Positions 1 to 7,887 of a stretch of DNA of 18,044 nt are shown piece by piece. The position numbers and the translations under genes are program-made. The DNA is from Flavobacteriales bacterium UBA6049 (GTDB lineage Bacteria > Bacteroidota > Bacteroidia > Flavobacteriales_G > Salibacteraceae). Location: positions 1-18,044 of the forward strand of contig DIYR01000033.1 in NCBI GenBank assembly GCA_002429085.1, in the 5' to 3' direction. Positions within the stretch are counted from its first letter, which is position 1. Every line of letters begins with the position of its first letter. The notes beneath the pieces are model-generated. The model did not search any database. It saw only the letters and a program-made list of their open reading frames with translations, and was not told where the DNA came from.

Positions 1-888
1 AGTAATGTAAGCTGTAATGGCTTATCAAACGGAGGCGCTTCATTAGCTGTTTCTGGCGGTACTACTCCTTACACCTACGCTTGGGATAATGGTGGTGTAA
101 CAAGCTCAATTACAGGTTTGTCGGCAGGTGTATATAACTATACCGTAACGGATATAAACTACTGTTATGTTTCAGGATCTGTAACCATTACGCAACCTGC
201 TCAAATTGCAGTAACAACACAAATAGATAGCTTACCAAATTGCTTTGGTGATTCAGATGCAGGAGCAACTGCAATTGCTACTGGTGGTGTAGGAGTATTC
301 TCTTACGAATGGTCAAGCGGACAATTAACCGATGTAATTACAGGAGTTTCTTCAGGAACGTATAGTGTAACAGCTACAGATGCTTCTGGATGTACAGGTA
401 TTGGTTCAGTAACTATTGTTGATCCAGCTCAAATAGATGCTGTGGTAAACAATTTGTCAGGTGCTTCATGTTATGGAGTAGCAGACGGAGAGGCTGAGGT
501 TGTGGCAACAGGCGGAACGGCTCCTTACTCGTTTGAGTGGAGTAACGGAGAATTAAGTGCTCAAAACACTTCACTAAGTGGCGGAGAGCATTTTGTAACA
601 ACAACAGATGTTTATGGTTGCGAGGTAGTTGATACCGTTCAAATTACACAACCAGATTCCATTGAATTTGTGTTTACCATTACAGATGTTACATGTGAGG
701 GTGATACTGTAGGTGGAAATGTGTTAGTAACTGTAACAGGTGGAAATGGCGGTGAGTCGTTCCAGTGGGCAAATGGAACTGCTGGAGACCAAATTTCAAA
801 CGTATCAACTGGTAACTATGAAGTTACTGTTACAGATATGAATGGATGTACCAATAATGATATAGCTACTGTTGGGTTTGCGAATCCT
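1..888 (+). repeat. Four tandem SprB-type protein repeats
   Basis: Units lie at about 1-198 (left edge cut), 199-426, 427-654 and 655-888, each 76-78 codons where complete. They share one early and one late Cys, a WSNG-like turn and a proline-ending linker. They are much more diverged from each other at DNA level than the HYR repeats at the right end of the window, so they look like an old array. Confidence 0.85.
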
Positions 889-1377
889 TTACCAGTAGTA
901 GATCTAGGAAGCGATACGGCTTACGGGGCACCATCACTTGTTACGTTAACAACAGGTAATAATGTAGATAACCACGTATGGAGTACAGGTGTTACAGGAT
1001 CATCATTAGAGTTAGACTTTGTTCAAGACACTACCGTTTGGGTTACTGTTACTTCGGCAGCAGGTTGTGTAAACTCTGATACAGTGAACATAGATGCATT
1101 ATTAGGTGTGAAAGGGATTAGTAAACCATTTACAGTGAGACTATATCCTAATCCAACTCATGGTGATCTAAACATTGAAATCAGTGAGAACACAGCAGAT
1201 AACATTACCATTCAGGTAGTAGACTTTACAGGTAAGTTGGTATCTACCAAAGAGTGGAACTCAATGGGTACTGTGGTTCGTGAATCACTCGACTTGAACG
1301 AACTAAGCCAGGGAACGTACTTTGTAAACGTTATATTAGACGGAGAACGTTACACAGAGCGCATTACCGTATACTAG
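1..1377 (+). CDS. SprB-repeat adhesin with T9SS sorting domain (3' part only)
   Basis: The frame is open from base 1 to the TAG at 1375-1377, so this is the last 458 codons of a longer secreted protein; the TTG at 118 is internal. Seen in order: four SprB-type repeats (1-888) with the usual pattern of an early Cys (CNG or CYG), GGT-PY, a W-(S/D)NG turn, AGTY-like strand, TD-NGC and a closing ITQP-like end; a PKD/Ig-like domain (about 889-1110); then a type A T9SS C-terminal sorting domain (about 1117-1374) starting with LYPNPT at 1141 and ending in a short basic-aromatic tail. In Bacteroidota such proteins cross the outer membrane through T9SS and are surface-anchored or released; SprB itself is a gliding adhesin. 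Role in adhesion or motility is inferred. A terminator follows directly. Confidence 0.92.
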   Translation, partial: SNVSCNGLSNGGASLAVSGGTTPYTYAWDNGGVTSSITGLSAGVYNYTVTDINYCYVSGSVTITQPAQIAVTTQIDSLPNCFGDSDAGATAIATGGVGVFSYEWSSGQLTDVITGVSSGTYSVTATDASGCTGIGSVTIVDPAQIDAVVNNLSGASCYGVADGEAEVVATGGTAPYSFEWSNGELSAQNTSLSGGEHFVTTTDVYGCEVVDTVQITQPDSIEFVFTITDVTCEGDTVGGNVLVTVTGGNGGESFQWANGTAGDQISNVSTGNYEVTVTDMNGCTNNDIATVGFANPLPVVDLGSDTAYGAPSLVTLTTGNNVDNHVWSTGVTGSSLELDFVQDTTVWVTVTSAAGCVNSDTVNIDALLGVKGISKPFTVRLYPNPTHGDLNIEISENTADNITIQVVDFTGKLVSTKEWNSMGTVVRESLDLNELSQGTYFVNVILDGERYTERITVY

Positions 1378-1395
1378 GCATTAAATGAATATCAT

Positions 1396-1427
1396 AAAAG
1401 GCTCATCGAAAGGTGAGCCTTTTTTTG
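1396..1427 (+). terminator. Rho-independent terminator after the adhesin
   Basis: AAAAGGCTCA (1396-1405) pairs perfectly with TGAGCCTTTT (1414-1423). Two further pairs (T-G wobble and C-G) close a GAAA tetraloop at 1408-1411, and a T tract runs to 1426. It lies 18 bases after the adhesin stop and insulates that gene from the downstream pair. Confidence 0.9.
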
Positions 1428-1469
1428 TTTTAATTCAAAGCGAACTCCTTCTAACTATGCTAAAAGAAA

Positions 1470-1949
1470 TTGATTGTCCAAGAGAAGATAGAGTACTGCC
1501 AATTATTGCAATTGGAACTGCAGAAGTTTTACCAAAGAGAGCGTCAATTGCCAATTAGTAAGCCGAGAATAAACAAAGTACCGATTGAAAGCTATTATAA
1601 ATGGAATAAATCGGATAATGAGATAATTGCATACTGTGGTTATGGGTATTGTGATATGCCGATCCCGAAAACCTATAATTGTCTGTTTGATCTTGATAAC
1701 CCAGATCAACCAATTGAAGTGAATGCGGAAGTAAAACATTCTATTTGGAATGGAATTCTACCAATAGATTCAATTGAACATGGTCACAAGATCATATGCA
1801 TTATATCATTTAATGATGATCTTCCAGATATGGTGAAGAGAATTCCAAAGTGGAAGTATTTCGAAAGTGGAAAATACCGTTATGGCCAATTTGGGTTATG
1901 TGATCGACAAGATCTAGAGTTGATAATTGCGAAAAATAAGCGGGTATAG
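1470..1949 (+). CDS. Unrecognised 159-aa protein, TTG start, coupled to a DUF2726 protein
   Basis: I do not recognise this family. An in-frame TAA at 1461-1463 leaves TTG at 1470 as the most upstream start; the first in-frame Met is residue 63, which would remove over a third of the protein. The N-terminus looks helical (EKIEYCQLLQLELQKFY, about residues 5-21). A mixed alpha/beta soluble part follows, with an aromatic stretch CGYGYC (residues 56-61). No signal peptide or membrane segment is seen. The stop is two bases before the TTG of the next gene, so the two are probably co-transcribed and translationally coupled. It may be a partner of the nuclease-like protein, or a decayed gene; the missing ATG leaves both open. 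Existence as a coding region is fairly likely; function is unknown. Confidence 0.6.
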   Translation: MIVQEKIEYCQLLQLELQKFYQRERQLPISKPRINKVPIESYYKWNKSDNEIIAYCGYGYCDMPIPKTYNCLFDLDNPDQPIEVNAEVKHSIWNGILPIDSIEHGHKIICIISFNDDLPDMVKRIPKWKYFESGKYRYGQFGLCDRQDLELIIAKNKRV

Positions 1950-1951
1950 AC

Positions 1952-2872
1952 TTGAATTCAGATTCTGTCATTTTGGTCAAAGCTAAAGCAGTAGGCAAAT
2001 TTAGTTACTTGGCATTTACCTTTGAGACTTTAGATAGAATAACTATGAATCCAGCGGAAGATTGTTTGCAGTACTTAGAAGGTAAAGAATGGACTGAGTT
2101 ACACAAAGTTCTTAGTAATGATGATAATGCTAGTATACTTGCTGATCATCCAACTTTTTCAGTCTTTGAAAGTGTATTTATAGACGAAATAAAGAGACAT
2201 GAAAACGAGTCTAATGACGATCTTTACCTCGTAGCAAAAAGAATTTTTGAAATTCACAAATCTCAAAATTCCAAATTCAAACTTGCTGAAAAGGCTCAAG
2301 AAAAGCTAACTAAGTATTTGTTCGATAAACATCCCGAAGTGGCTTATGCGATCCATCTTCCGAATGATGAAAAGGCTAAAAATTTTCTTATTAAAGATGA
2401 TGAAGAGGCTCAAAAAAGAATTGATAATCAAAGGCTTAGTGCTAGCCTTGATATTAATGTGGGAGAGAGTGGATGTTTGGTTTTTGAGAAATCAATTTTC
2501 AACTCACCTCAAGAAAAAGAGTTGTTCCTTGCGGCTCAAAATGTCCTGCCAGACTCAATTCTTTTACCAAATACAGCATTAAGTACAATAGTAAGCCCGA
2601 AAGTTTGCAAATTGTTAAGTAAAGAAGTAGCTGACTTTTTCTATAAGTCAACTCTTGATTTGTGTATTGTAAATTCTGACAATCACATGCCAGAGCTGTT
2701 TATAGAACTAGATAGCAGCTGGCATGATGAGCCTCGACAAATGGAGAAGGACAAGATGAAAGATGAGATATTTAAAGTTGCAGGCTTAACCTTAGAGAGA
2801 TTAAGGAAAATAGAGAACAAAGGAATGATTGAAATTTTTGAGTTATATATCAAGTCAAGATATACTGACTAG
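1952..2872 (+). CDS. DUF2726 (PD-(D/E)XK-like nuclease) domain protein
   Basis: The longest form starts at TTG 1952 (306 aa); the first ATG, at 2045, gives 275 aa. An in-frame TAA at 1937 rules out a longer form. The TTG start is favoured by the two-base gap after the previous gene, but it is not certain. The N-terminal two thirds (to about residue 170) is helical, charged and unrecognised. The C-terminal part (about residues 183-290) matches the DUF2726 pattern: SPQEKELFLAA near its start, an LDLCIV strand with D236, an FIELD strand with E252 and D254, then H258 and a K-x-KDEIFK-x-AGL-x-L-x-RLR tail (about 266-285). DUF2726 is regarded as restriction-endonuclease-like, related to Vsr/PD-(D/E)XK folds. 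The substrate is unknown; DNA cleavage or a defence role would be inference. It converges on the GH3-like gene with only seven bases between stops. Confidence 0.7.
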   Translation: MNSDSVILVKAKAVGKFSYLAFTFETLDRITMNPAEDCLQYLEGKEWTELHKVLSNDDNASILADHPTFSVFESVFIDEIKRHENESNDDLYLVAKRIFEIHKSQNSKFKLAEKAQEKLTKYLFDKHPEVAYAIHLPNDEKAKNFLIKDDEEAQKRIDNQRLSASLDINVGESGCLVFEKSIFNSPQEKELFLAAQNVLPDSILLPNTALSTIVSPKVCKLLSKEVADFFYKSTLDLCIVNSDNHMPELFIELDSSWHDEPRQMEKDKMKDEIFKVAGLTLERLRKIENKGMIEIFELYIKSRYTD

Positions 2873-2879
2873 TTTGAAC

Positions 2880-4379
2880 TTACCCCCTAAACCCTTCCAA
2901 CAACTCAGCTACGGATCTATCGTTTGCTAAACGAGGAATTTTATTTTGACCACCTAGCTTACCACGGCTTTTCATCATGGCATTGAAACCACCAGATTGT
3001 ATACGCGTAATTTTCAAGGGTTGTAAGATATTACCTTCAATCAAGTCTAAGTAGTAAGGGTTCTTGCTACACATCAATGCATCCATTTTGGCTTTGAATG
3101 CATCCATATTTGGAGGAGTAGTTTCAAATTCAATAAACCATTCGTGGTAAGGTAGTTCACCCTCTTTGGGGCTCACTTGGGGAGCTAAATGAAACTCACG
3201 TACTTCTATATGAAAAAGCTCCATTACTTCCTGCATGGTGCTCTCTACTTCCTCGGCAATAACGTGTTCTCCAAAAGCAGAAGTAAAGTGCTTGATACGT
3301 CCAGTTACTACCAAGCGGTGTGGTTTTAAACTTACAAACTTTACGGTGTCACCTATATTATATCCCCACAAGCCAGAGTTGGTGTTGAGAATTAGTGCAT
3401 AGTTTACATCTAGTTCAACATCGGCTAATGATAAGCGAGTAGGGTTTTCATCATGAATCTCATTCAATGGAATGAACTCAAAAAAGATGCCTCCTTCAAG
3501 GTTTAAGAGCAGGCCTCTTTCTTTCTGAGAATCTTGGTAGGCAATGAATCCTTCAGAGGCAGGAAAAGTCTCTACAGCAGCAATATCCTTCCCCATCAAC
3601 TTTTGAAAAATGGGGCGATAGGGTTCATAATTCACTCCACCATATACGAACAACGAAAAATTAGGGAAAAGCTCACCAATGGTATTTGCATTCGATTTTT
3701 CGAGCAAACGTTCAAAATACATTTGCATCCAAGCCGGAATACCACTAATTAGGCGCATATCGGCAGATACGGTTTCGTCAACCACTGCATCCACTTTTTC
3801 TTCCCATTCTTCAATACAATTGGTGTCCCAGCTTGGTAATCTGTTTTTTTGCAAATAATTCGGAACCCAATGGGCAGTAATTCCACTTAACCTTCCTGTT
3901 GGAATGGCTCCTTTTTCATCTAGCTCAGGGCTGCCTTGTAAGAAGATCATTTTACCATCTAAGAAGTTAGCGTTCCCAGTTTCGTTCACATAGCACAACA
4001 AGGCCATTTTAGCGGCATGTACATGCAGTGGAACAGCATCTGTAGTTAATGGAATAAACTTAGCGCCAGAAGTTGTTCCAGATGTTTTACAGAAATAGGC
4101 TGGTTTGCCTGGCCATAACACATCATCTTCACCATCAATAATTCGCTCTACATAACTTTTTAAACCTTCATAGTCACGTACGGGAACCTTTGTTTTCCAA
4201 TCTTCATACGATTGTATGTTGCCAAAATCATGATCCTTCCCAAAAGCAGTGTGCTTTGCTTTCTCTAGCAACAAACGAAATGTATCCTGCTGAGAGTCAA
4301 TTGGGTTTTCATGCTTCTTACGCATTTTCTTTACCAGAGAAGCTGCATAAGGTTTGGCTAAGATTGCTTTTAGTCCCAT
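2880..4379 (-). CDS. GH3 auxin-responsive-promoter-like adenylate-forming enzyme
   Basis: A 499-aa protein of the GH3 family, part of the ANL (acyl-adenylating) superfamily. Plant GH3 enzymes adenylate a carboxylic acid and conjugate it to an amino acid; bacterial members are mostly uncharacterised, so the substrate here is unknown. Seen: the nucleotide-binding A3-like loop TSGTTSGAK at residues 99-107, an SGIPAWMQMYFERLL segment typical of the family, an FPASEGFIAYQ segment, an NSGLWGYNIGDTVKF motif with the conserved GD, and RLVVTGRIKHFTSAFGEHV at the hinge to the C-terminal domain. The length fits the bacterial family. There is no signal peptide, so it is cytoplasmic. It is the last gene of a leftward operon, seven bases after marC. 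The link to purine synthesis or to MarC is not evident. Confidence 0.88.
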   Translation of the reverse strand: MGLKAILAKPYAASLVKKMRKKHENPIDSQQDTFRLLLEKAKHTAFGKDHDFGNIQSYEDWKTKVPVRDYEGLKSYVERIIDGEDDVLWPGKPAYFCKTSGTTSGAKFIPLTTDAVPLHVHAAKMALLCYVNETGNANFLDGKMIFLQGSPELDEKGAIPTGRLSGITAHWVPNYLQKNRLPSWDTNCIEEWEEKVDAVVDETVSADMRLISGIPAWMQMYFERLLEKSNANTIGELFPNFSLFVYGGVNYEPYRPIFQKLMGKDIAAVETFPASEGFIAYQDSQKERGLLLNLEGGIFFEFIPLNEIHDENPTRLSLADVELDVNYALILNTNSGLWGYNIGDTVKFVSLKPHRLVVTGRIKHFTSAFGEHVIAEEVESTMQEVMELFHIEVREFHLAPQVSPKEGELPYHEWFIEFETTPPNMDAFKAKMDALMCSKNPYYLDLIEGNILQPLKITRIQSGGFNAMMKSRGKLGGQNKIPRLANDRSVAELLEGFRG

Positions 4380-4386
4380 GTATGGT

Positions 4387-4962
4387 TTATTTAATCAAGG
4401 TAGAGATATTACCTGCAAACAATTTTACAGCAATAGCTAATAAAACCACCCCAAATACTTTTCGGATAATGGTAATTCCATTTTTACCGATAAAATCTTC
4501 AATCTTCTTAGAAGCTTTTAGTACTGCATACACAATGAGTATGTTGAGTAAGATGGCTACAATAATGTTCTCTTTATGGAATTCTGCACGTAACGAAAGA
4601 ATAGTAGTTAAACTTCCAGCTCCTGCAATCAATGGAAATGCCAATGGGAATACCGCAGCAGAATCTGGAATATCATCTTTAAACAGATTTACGCCTAAAA
4701 CCATTTCTAGTGCTAAGAAGAATAAAATGAACGAACCTGCAACCGCGAATGAGTTCACATCAATTCCAATTAAGTTCAAAATACTCTCACCCAAGAAAAC
4801 AAACAAAATCATGATGACAGCCGCAGCAATACTGGCTTTTTCACTTTGAATGTGTCCTACTTTCTGGCGTAAATCAATAATCAAAGGAATAGCACCTATA
4901 ATATCTACCACAGCAAATAATACCATGGTGGCAGAAATAATCTCTTTTAAATCAAAGTTCAT
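4387..4962 (-). CDS. MarC-family inner-membrane protein
   Basis: A 191-aa, highly hydrophobic protein with about six transmembrane segments (roughly residues 8-29, 43-63, 68-90, 103-125, 130-150 and 166-186). The family-typical start places a VDIIGAIPLI motif in the first segment, and PLAFPLIAGAGSLTTIL (about residues 106-122) matches the conserved P-LA-P-IAGPGA-I stretch of MarC/UPF0056. The family was once linked to multiple antibiotic resistance in E. coli, a link later withdrawn; its true transport role is unknown. The start codon overlaps the purN stop by four bases (ATGA), indicating translational coupling in the purN-marC-GH3 operon. Confidence 0.88.
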   Translation of the reverse strand: MNFDLKEIISATMVLFAVVDIIGAIPLIIDLRQKVGHIQSEKASIAAAVIMILFVFLGESILNLIGIDVNSFAVAGSFILFFLALEMVLGVNLFKDDIPDSAAVFPLAFPLIAGAGSLTTILSLRAEFHKENIIVAILLNILIVYAVLKASKKIEDFIGKNGITIIRKVFGVVLLAIAVKLFAGNISTLIK

Positions 4963-5537
4963 AAGGCAAGTATTTCTCGTTCAAGAGTAGGAGCAAAGTG
5001 TTCGTATTCTAAGGTGTGAATTTTAGCAGCAAGTGTTTCTGGTGTATCCTCTGGTGTTAGCGCACATGTGGCTTGTTGTATAATCGCACCTTCGTCATAA
5101 GCCTCATTAACATAATGTATGGTAATTCCACTTTCTGCTTCATTATTGGCAATTACTGCTTTGTGCACGTTCATACCATACATTCCTTTACCACCATAAT
5201 TAGGTAAAAGTGCTGGGTGAATGTTAACAATTCTATTCGGAAAAGCATCAACTAGATATGAAGGAATCAACCATAAGTAACCAGCTAAAGCAATAAAATC
5301 GATTTCATGATCTTTCAAGATGGTTAATATTTCTTGAGACGCCACATCTTCTTTAGAAAATACAATGGTTTTTACATCTCGCTGAAATGCACGTTCTATA
5401 ACACCTGCTCCAGGCTTATTACATAACACCAAACCAACCTCTACACTAGTATGATCTTTGAAATAATCAATAATGGCCGCTGCATTGGTTCCAGATCCAG
5501 AGGCGAAAATGGCTAAACGATGCTTTTTGTTTGTCAT
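4959..5537 (-). CDS. purN: Phosphoribosylglycinamide formyltransferase (GAR transformylase)
   Basis: A 192-aa enzyme that transfers a formyl group from 10-formyltetrahydrofolate to GAR in the third step of purine synthesis. Seen: the phosphate-binding FASGSGTN loop (residues 11-18), the IVNIHPALLP motif with N105 and H107, and YDEGAII with D148. These correspond to the catalytic Asn-His-Asp triad of E. coli PurN (N106, H108, D144). The YGGKGMYG loop is the Bacteroidota-type version of the folate-site loop. The start at 5537 is chosen because family members begin a few residues before the first beta strand; a frame extension to 5630 would add an unrelated Cys-rich stretch and overlap the divergent gene. 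It is first in a leftward operon with marC and the GH3-like gene. Confidence 0.95.
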   Translation of the reverse strand: MTNKKHRLAIFASGSGTNAAAIIDYFKDHTSVEVGLVLCNKPGAGVIERAFQRDVKTIVFSKEDVASQEILTILKDHEIDFIALAGYLWLIPSYLVDAFPNRIVNIHPALLPNYGGKGMYGMNVHKAVIANNEAESGITIHYVNEAYDEGAIIQQATCALTPEDTPETLAAKIHTLEYEHFAPTLEREILAL

Positions 5538-5614
5538 GCGACAAAAGTAGTACGATTGAAATGGATGCAGTCTTCCCAAACTTTCAATAAATTGACACGC
5601 AAAGCAAATAGCAC
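5538..5614. promoter_or_regulatory. Divergent intergenic region between purN and the nitroreductase
   Basis: These 77 bases must hold promoters for both directions. On the minus strand TACTTTTG (5549-5542) is a perfect match to the Bacteroidota -7 consensus TAnnTTTG, with a weak CTG at the -33 position 18 bases upstream. Transcription from it would begin at or within a few bases of the purN ATG, giving a nearly leaderless mRNA. No convincing box was found for the rightward gene. Assignment is by eye. Confidence 0.4.
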
Positions 5615-6277
5615 ATGGAAGCAGATTCATTTGTACCGTATAATCCTACTACATATAGTGATGATGAGATAAAAACACGTGCCGAAGAATTCCACCAGTG
5701 GATAGATTCAAGACGCAGTGTTCGCAAGTTTTCAGATGAGCCAATTCCCATTGAGGTAATCAATAACATCATCAAAGCTGCTTCAACTGCACCAAGCGGG
5801 GCACATAAACAGCCTTGGACATTTTGTGTTGTTTCTGACCCTGAGATGAAAAAGAAAATTCGAGAAGCTGCTGAAAAAGAGGAGTATGAGAATTACCATA
5901 GGCGCATGAATGACGAGTGGTTGGGCGATTTAAAACCACTTGGTACCAATCATATTAAGCCATATTTGGAACATGCGCCTTATTTAATCGTAGTAATGAA
6001 GAAAGCATTTGAAATTGAAGAAGGTGAGAAAAGACAGACATACTACACCAATGAGTCAGTTGGATTAGCGTCTGGTTTTTTACTCGCAGCTATACATCAT
6101 GCCGGTTTAGTAGCTTTAACGCATACACCAAGCCCCATGATATTTTTAAAACGTATCTTGAACAGGCCCAAAGAAGAGCAACCATTTCTGTTGATTCCAG
6201 TTGGAAAACCAGCAGAAAATACGATGGTTCCAGACCTGAAAAGGAAGCCTTTGGAAGATGTAACTGCTTATTATTGA
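5615..6277 (+). CDS. Iodotyrosine-deiodinase-like FMN nitroreductase
   Basis: A 220-aa flavoprotein of the nitroreductase superfamily that closely resembles vertebrate iodotyrosine deiodinase (IYD), which reductively removes halogen from halotyrosines. Seen: RRSVRKFSDEPIP (residues 33-45) with R33, R34 and R37 where IYD binds the FMN phosphate; TAPSGAHKQPWTF (58-70); an active-site lid with E90, Y94 and K115 at exactly the spacing of human E157, Y161 and K182, which hold the zwitterion of the substrate; T171 just before P172, matching the Thr that contacts flavin N5; and VPDLKRKPL near the C-terminus, almost identical to human IYD. There is no signal or membrane anchor, so it is a soluble cytoplasmic form, as in known bacterial IYDs. 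Halotyrosine dehalogenation is inferred from these residues; a general NAD(P)H nitroreductase is less likely. It sits between divergent purN and acpP. Confidence 0.88.
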   Translation: MEADSFVPYNPTTYSDDEIKTRAEEFHQWIDSRRSVRKFSDEPIPIEVINNIIKAASTAPSGAHKQPWTFCVVSDPEMKKKIREAAEKEEYENYHRRMNDEWLGDLKPLGTNHIKPYLEHAPYLIVVMKKAFEIEEGEKRQTYYTNESVGLASGFLLAAIHHAGLVALTHTPSPMIFLKRILNRPKEEQPFLLIPVGKPAENTMVPDLKRKPLEDVTAYY

Positions 6278-6297
6278 GGAGGTTTTAAAAAAATTAG

Positions 6298-6325
6298 TTG
6301 CAATTCAGCTTTTTCTTTTTCTTTG
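6298..6325 (+). promoter_or_regulatory. Putative promoter of acpP-fabF
   Basis: TTG at 6298-6300, a 17-base spacer, then TTTCTTTG at 6318-6325, one base off the Bacteroidota TAnnTTTG -7 box. The start codon of acpP lies 30 bases further on, giving a short A-rich leader. Strong transcription of acpP would be expected. Confidence 0.45.
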
Positions 6326-6355
6326 CAGCCGATTTAAACTTAAAAATCACACAAC

Positions 6356-6592
6356 ATGTCTGATATCAAGTCAAAAGTAGTAGCAATCATCGTAGATAAA
6401 TTAGGTGTTGATGAGAGCGAAGTAACTCTTGAATCTTCTTTTACTAATGATCTAGGTGCTGATTCATTAGATACAGTTGAATTGATCATGGAATTCGAGA
6501 AAGAATTCAATATCGCTATTCCAGATGATCAAGCAGAAAACATCGCTACGGTAGGCGAAGCTGTAACGTACATCAATGGACACGTAAGCTAA
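6356..6592 (+). CDS. acpP: Acyl carrier protein
   Basis: A 78-aa acidic four-helix protein that carries growing acyl chains on a 4'-phosphopantetheine arm in type II fatty-acid synthesis. The modification motif GADSLDTVEL is present with Ser37 as the attachment site, followed by the conserved MEFEKEFNIAIPD helix II-III region and the closing TVGEAVTYI helix. Length and sequence match the family throughout. It lies 32 bases upstream of fabF, the usual partner. The ATG at 6356 is preceded by an A-rich leader, typical of highly expressed Bacteroidota genes. Confidence 0.97.
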   Translation: MSDIKSKVVAIIVDKLGVDESEVTLESSFTNDLGADSLDTVELIMEFEKEFNIAIPDDQAENIATVGEAVTYINGHVS

Positions 6593-6624
6593 TAAGGAGT
6601 TTACAAACTTTTCCATTTTTAGAG

Positions 6625-7884
6625 ATGAAATTAAGACGAGTAGTTGTAACAGGATTAGGAGCGTTAACGCCCATCGGAAACAGTGCCGAAGAGTATTGGC
6701 AAGGTTTAATTGCTGGTAAAAGTGGCGGTGCGCCAATTACCTATTTTGATACAACCAACTTCAAGACAAAATTTGCATGCGAGGTCAAAGGTTTTGACCT
6801 CGGTGCTTTCTTTGATCGTAAAGAAGCAAGACGTCTTGATTTATTCTCAAAGTATGCTTTGGTTGTTTCTGACGAAGCCGTTAAAGATGCTGGTATCTCT
6901 GCTGAAAATGTTAACGTAGATCGCGTTGGTGTTATCTGGGGATCTGGTATTGGTGGAATAGAAACTTTCCAAGAAGAAGTTCGTGGATACGTTCAAGGAA
7001 ATGGAACGCCACGCTTCAACCCGTTCTTTATCCCGCGCATGATTGCAGATATTGCATCTGGTAACATTTCAATGCGATACGGGTTTAGAGGGCCAAACTT
7101 TAGCACAGTATCAGCTTGTGCTTCAAGTACCAATGCATTAATTGATGCATTAACGTACATCCGTTTAGGAAAAGCTGATATCATTATTGGTGGTGGTTCA
7201 GAAGCAGCAGTTAACGAAACTGGTATTGGAGGTTTCAACGCACTGCAAGCTTTATCTACTAGAAACGATAGTCCAGAATCTGCTTCTCGTCCGTTCGATA
7301 AAGAGCGCGATGGTTTTGTAATGGGAGAAGGTGCTGGAGCTATTATTCTAGAAGAATTAGAACATGCAAAAGCACGTGGTGCTAAAATCTATGCCGAAGT
7401 TGTTGGTGGTGGTATGAGTGCAGATGCACATCACATTACTGCTCCACATCCAGAAGGTTTAGGTGCTACCAACGTAATGAAGAATGCGATTGACGATACG
7501 TATGGGGTACTAACCTATGATGATATTGATTATATCAATGTTCATGGTACTAGTACACCGTTAGGAGATATCGCAGAAACAAAAGCAATTACTCAAGTAT
7601 TTGGCGATCAGGCGTACAAGATGAACATTTCATCTACTAAGTCTATGACAGGCCACTTACTGGGGGCTGCTGGAGCGGTTGAATCTATCGCAACTATCTT
7701 AGCAGTAAAGAATGACATCGTTCCTCCAACGATCAATCATTCGACACCAGATGAAGAAATTGACAGCAACTTGAAGTTAACCTTCAATAAAGCAGAAAAG
7801 CGTACTGTGAGAGCTGCGTTGTCTAATACATTCGGATTTGGTGGACACAACGCTTCAGTGATTTTCAAAAAGTTTGAAGAGTAA
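6625..7884 (+). CDS. fabF: Beta-ketoacyl-ACP synthase II
   Basis: A 419-aa condensing enzyme that extends acyl-ACP by two carbons using malonyl-ACP. The thiolase-fold catalytic triad is seen: Cys165 in VSACASSTN, His307 in NVHGTSTPLGD and His344 in STKSMTGHLLGAAGA, with the supporting Lys339. The glycine-rich FGFGGHNAS motif lies near the C-terminus. Full length for FabF, and the Cys-His-His set marks it as an elongating synthase rather than FabH. It receives substrate from the ACP encoded just upstream. The rnc start follows its stop by only three bases, in the same frame. Confidence 0.97.
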   Translation: MKLRRVVVTGLGALTPIGNSAEEYWQGLIAGKSGGAPITYFDTTNFKTKFACEVKGFDLGAFFDRKEARRLDLFSKYALVVSDEAVKDAGISAENVNVDRVGVIWGSGIGGIETFQEEVRGYVQGNGTPRFNPFFIPRMIADIASGNISMRYGFRGPNFSTVSACASSTNALIDALTYIRLGKADIIIGGGSEAAVNETGIGGFNALQALSTRNDSPESASRPFDKERDGFVMGEGAGAIILEELEHAKARGAKIYAEVVGGGMSADAHHITAPHPEGLGATNVMKNAIDDTYGVLTYDDIDYINVHGTSTPLGDIAETKAITQVFGDQAYKMNISSTKSMTGHLLGAAGAVESIATILAVKNDIVPPTINHSTPDEEIDSNLKLTFNKAEKRTVRAALSNTFGFGGHNASVIFKKFEE

Positions 7885-7887
7885 GCC

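Noticed and set aside
118..1377. A complete adhesin gene starting at TTG 118
   Set aside because: The frame is open to base 1 and already encodes an SprB repeat before 118, so the gene is cut by the window edge.
1457..1558. A 33-codon ATG frame before the orphan gene
   Set aside because: Although it has an ATG, it ends quickly, overlaps the longer frame and shows no recognisable features; it could matter only if the orphan gene has a frameshift.
4190..4849. A 219-codon plus-strand frame across GH3 and marC
   Set aside because: It is antisense to two well-supported genes, crosses their boundary and resembles no protein family.
5538..5630. An N-terminal extension of purN by 31 residues
   Set aside because: It adds Cys-rich sequence unlike any PurN, overlaps the divergent gene start and covers the only promoter-like site; MTNKK at 5537 fits the family.
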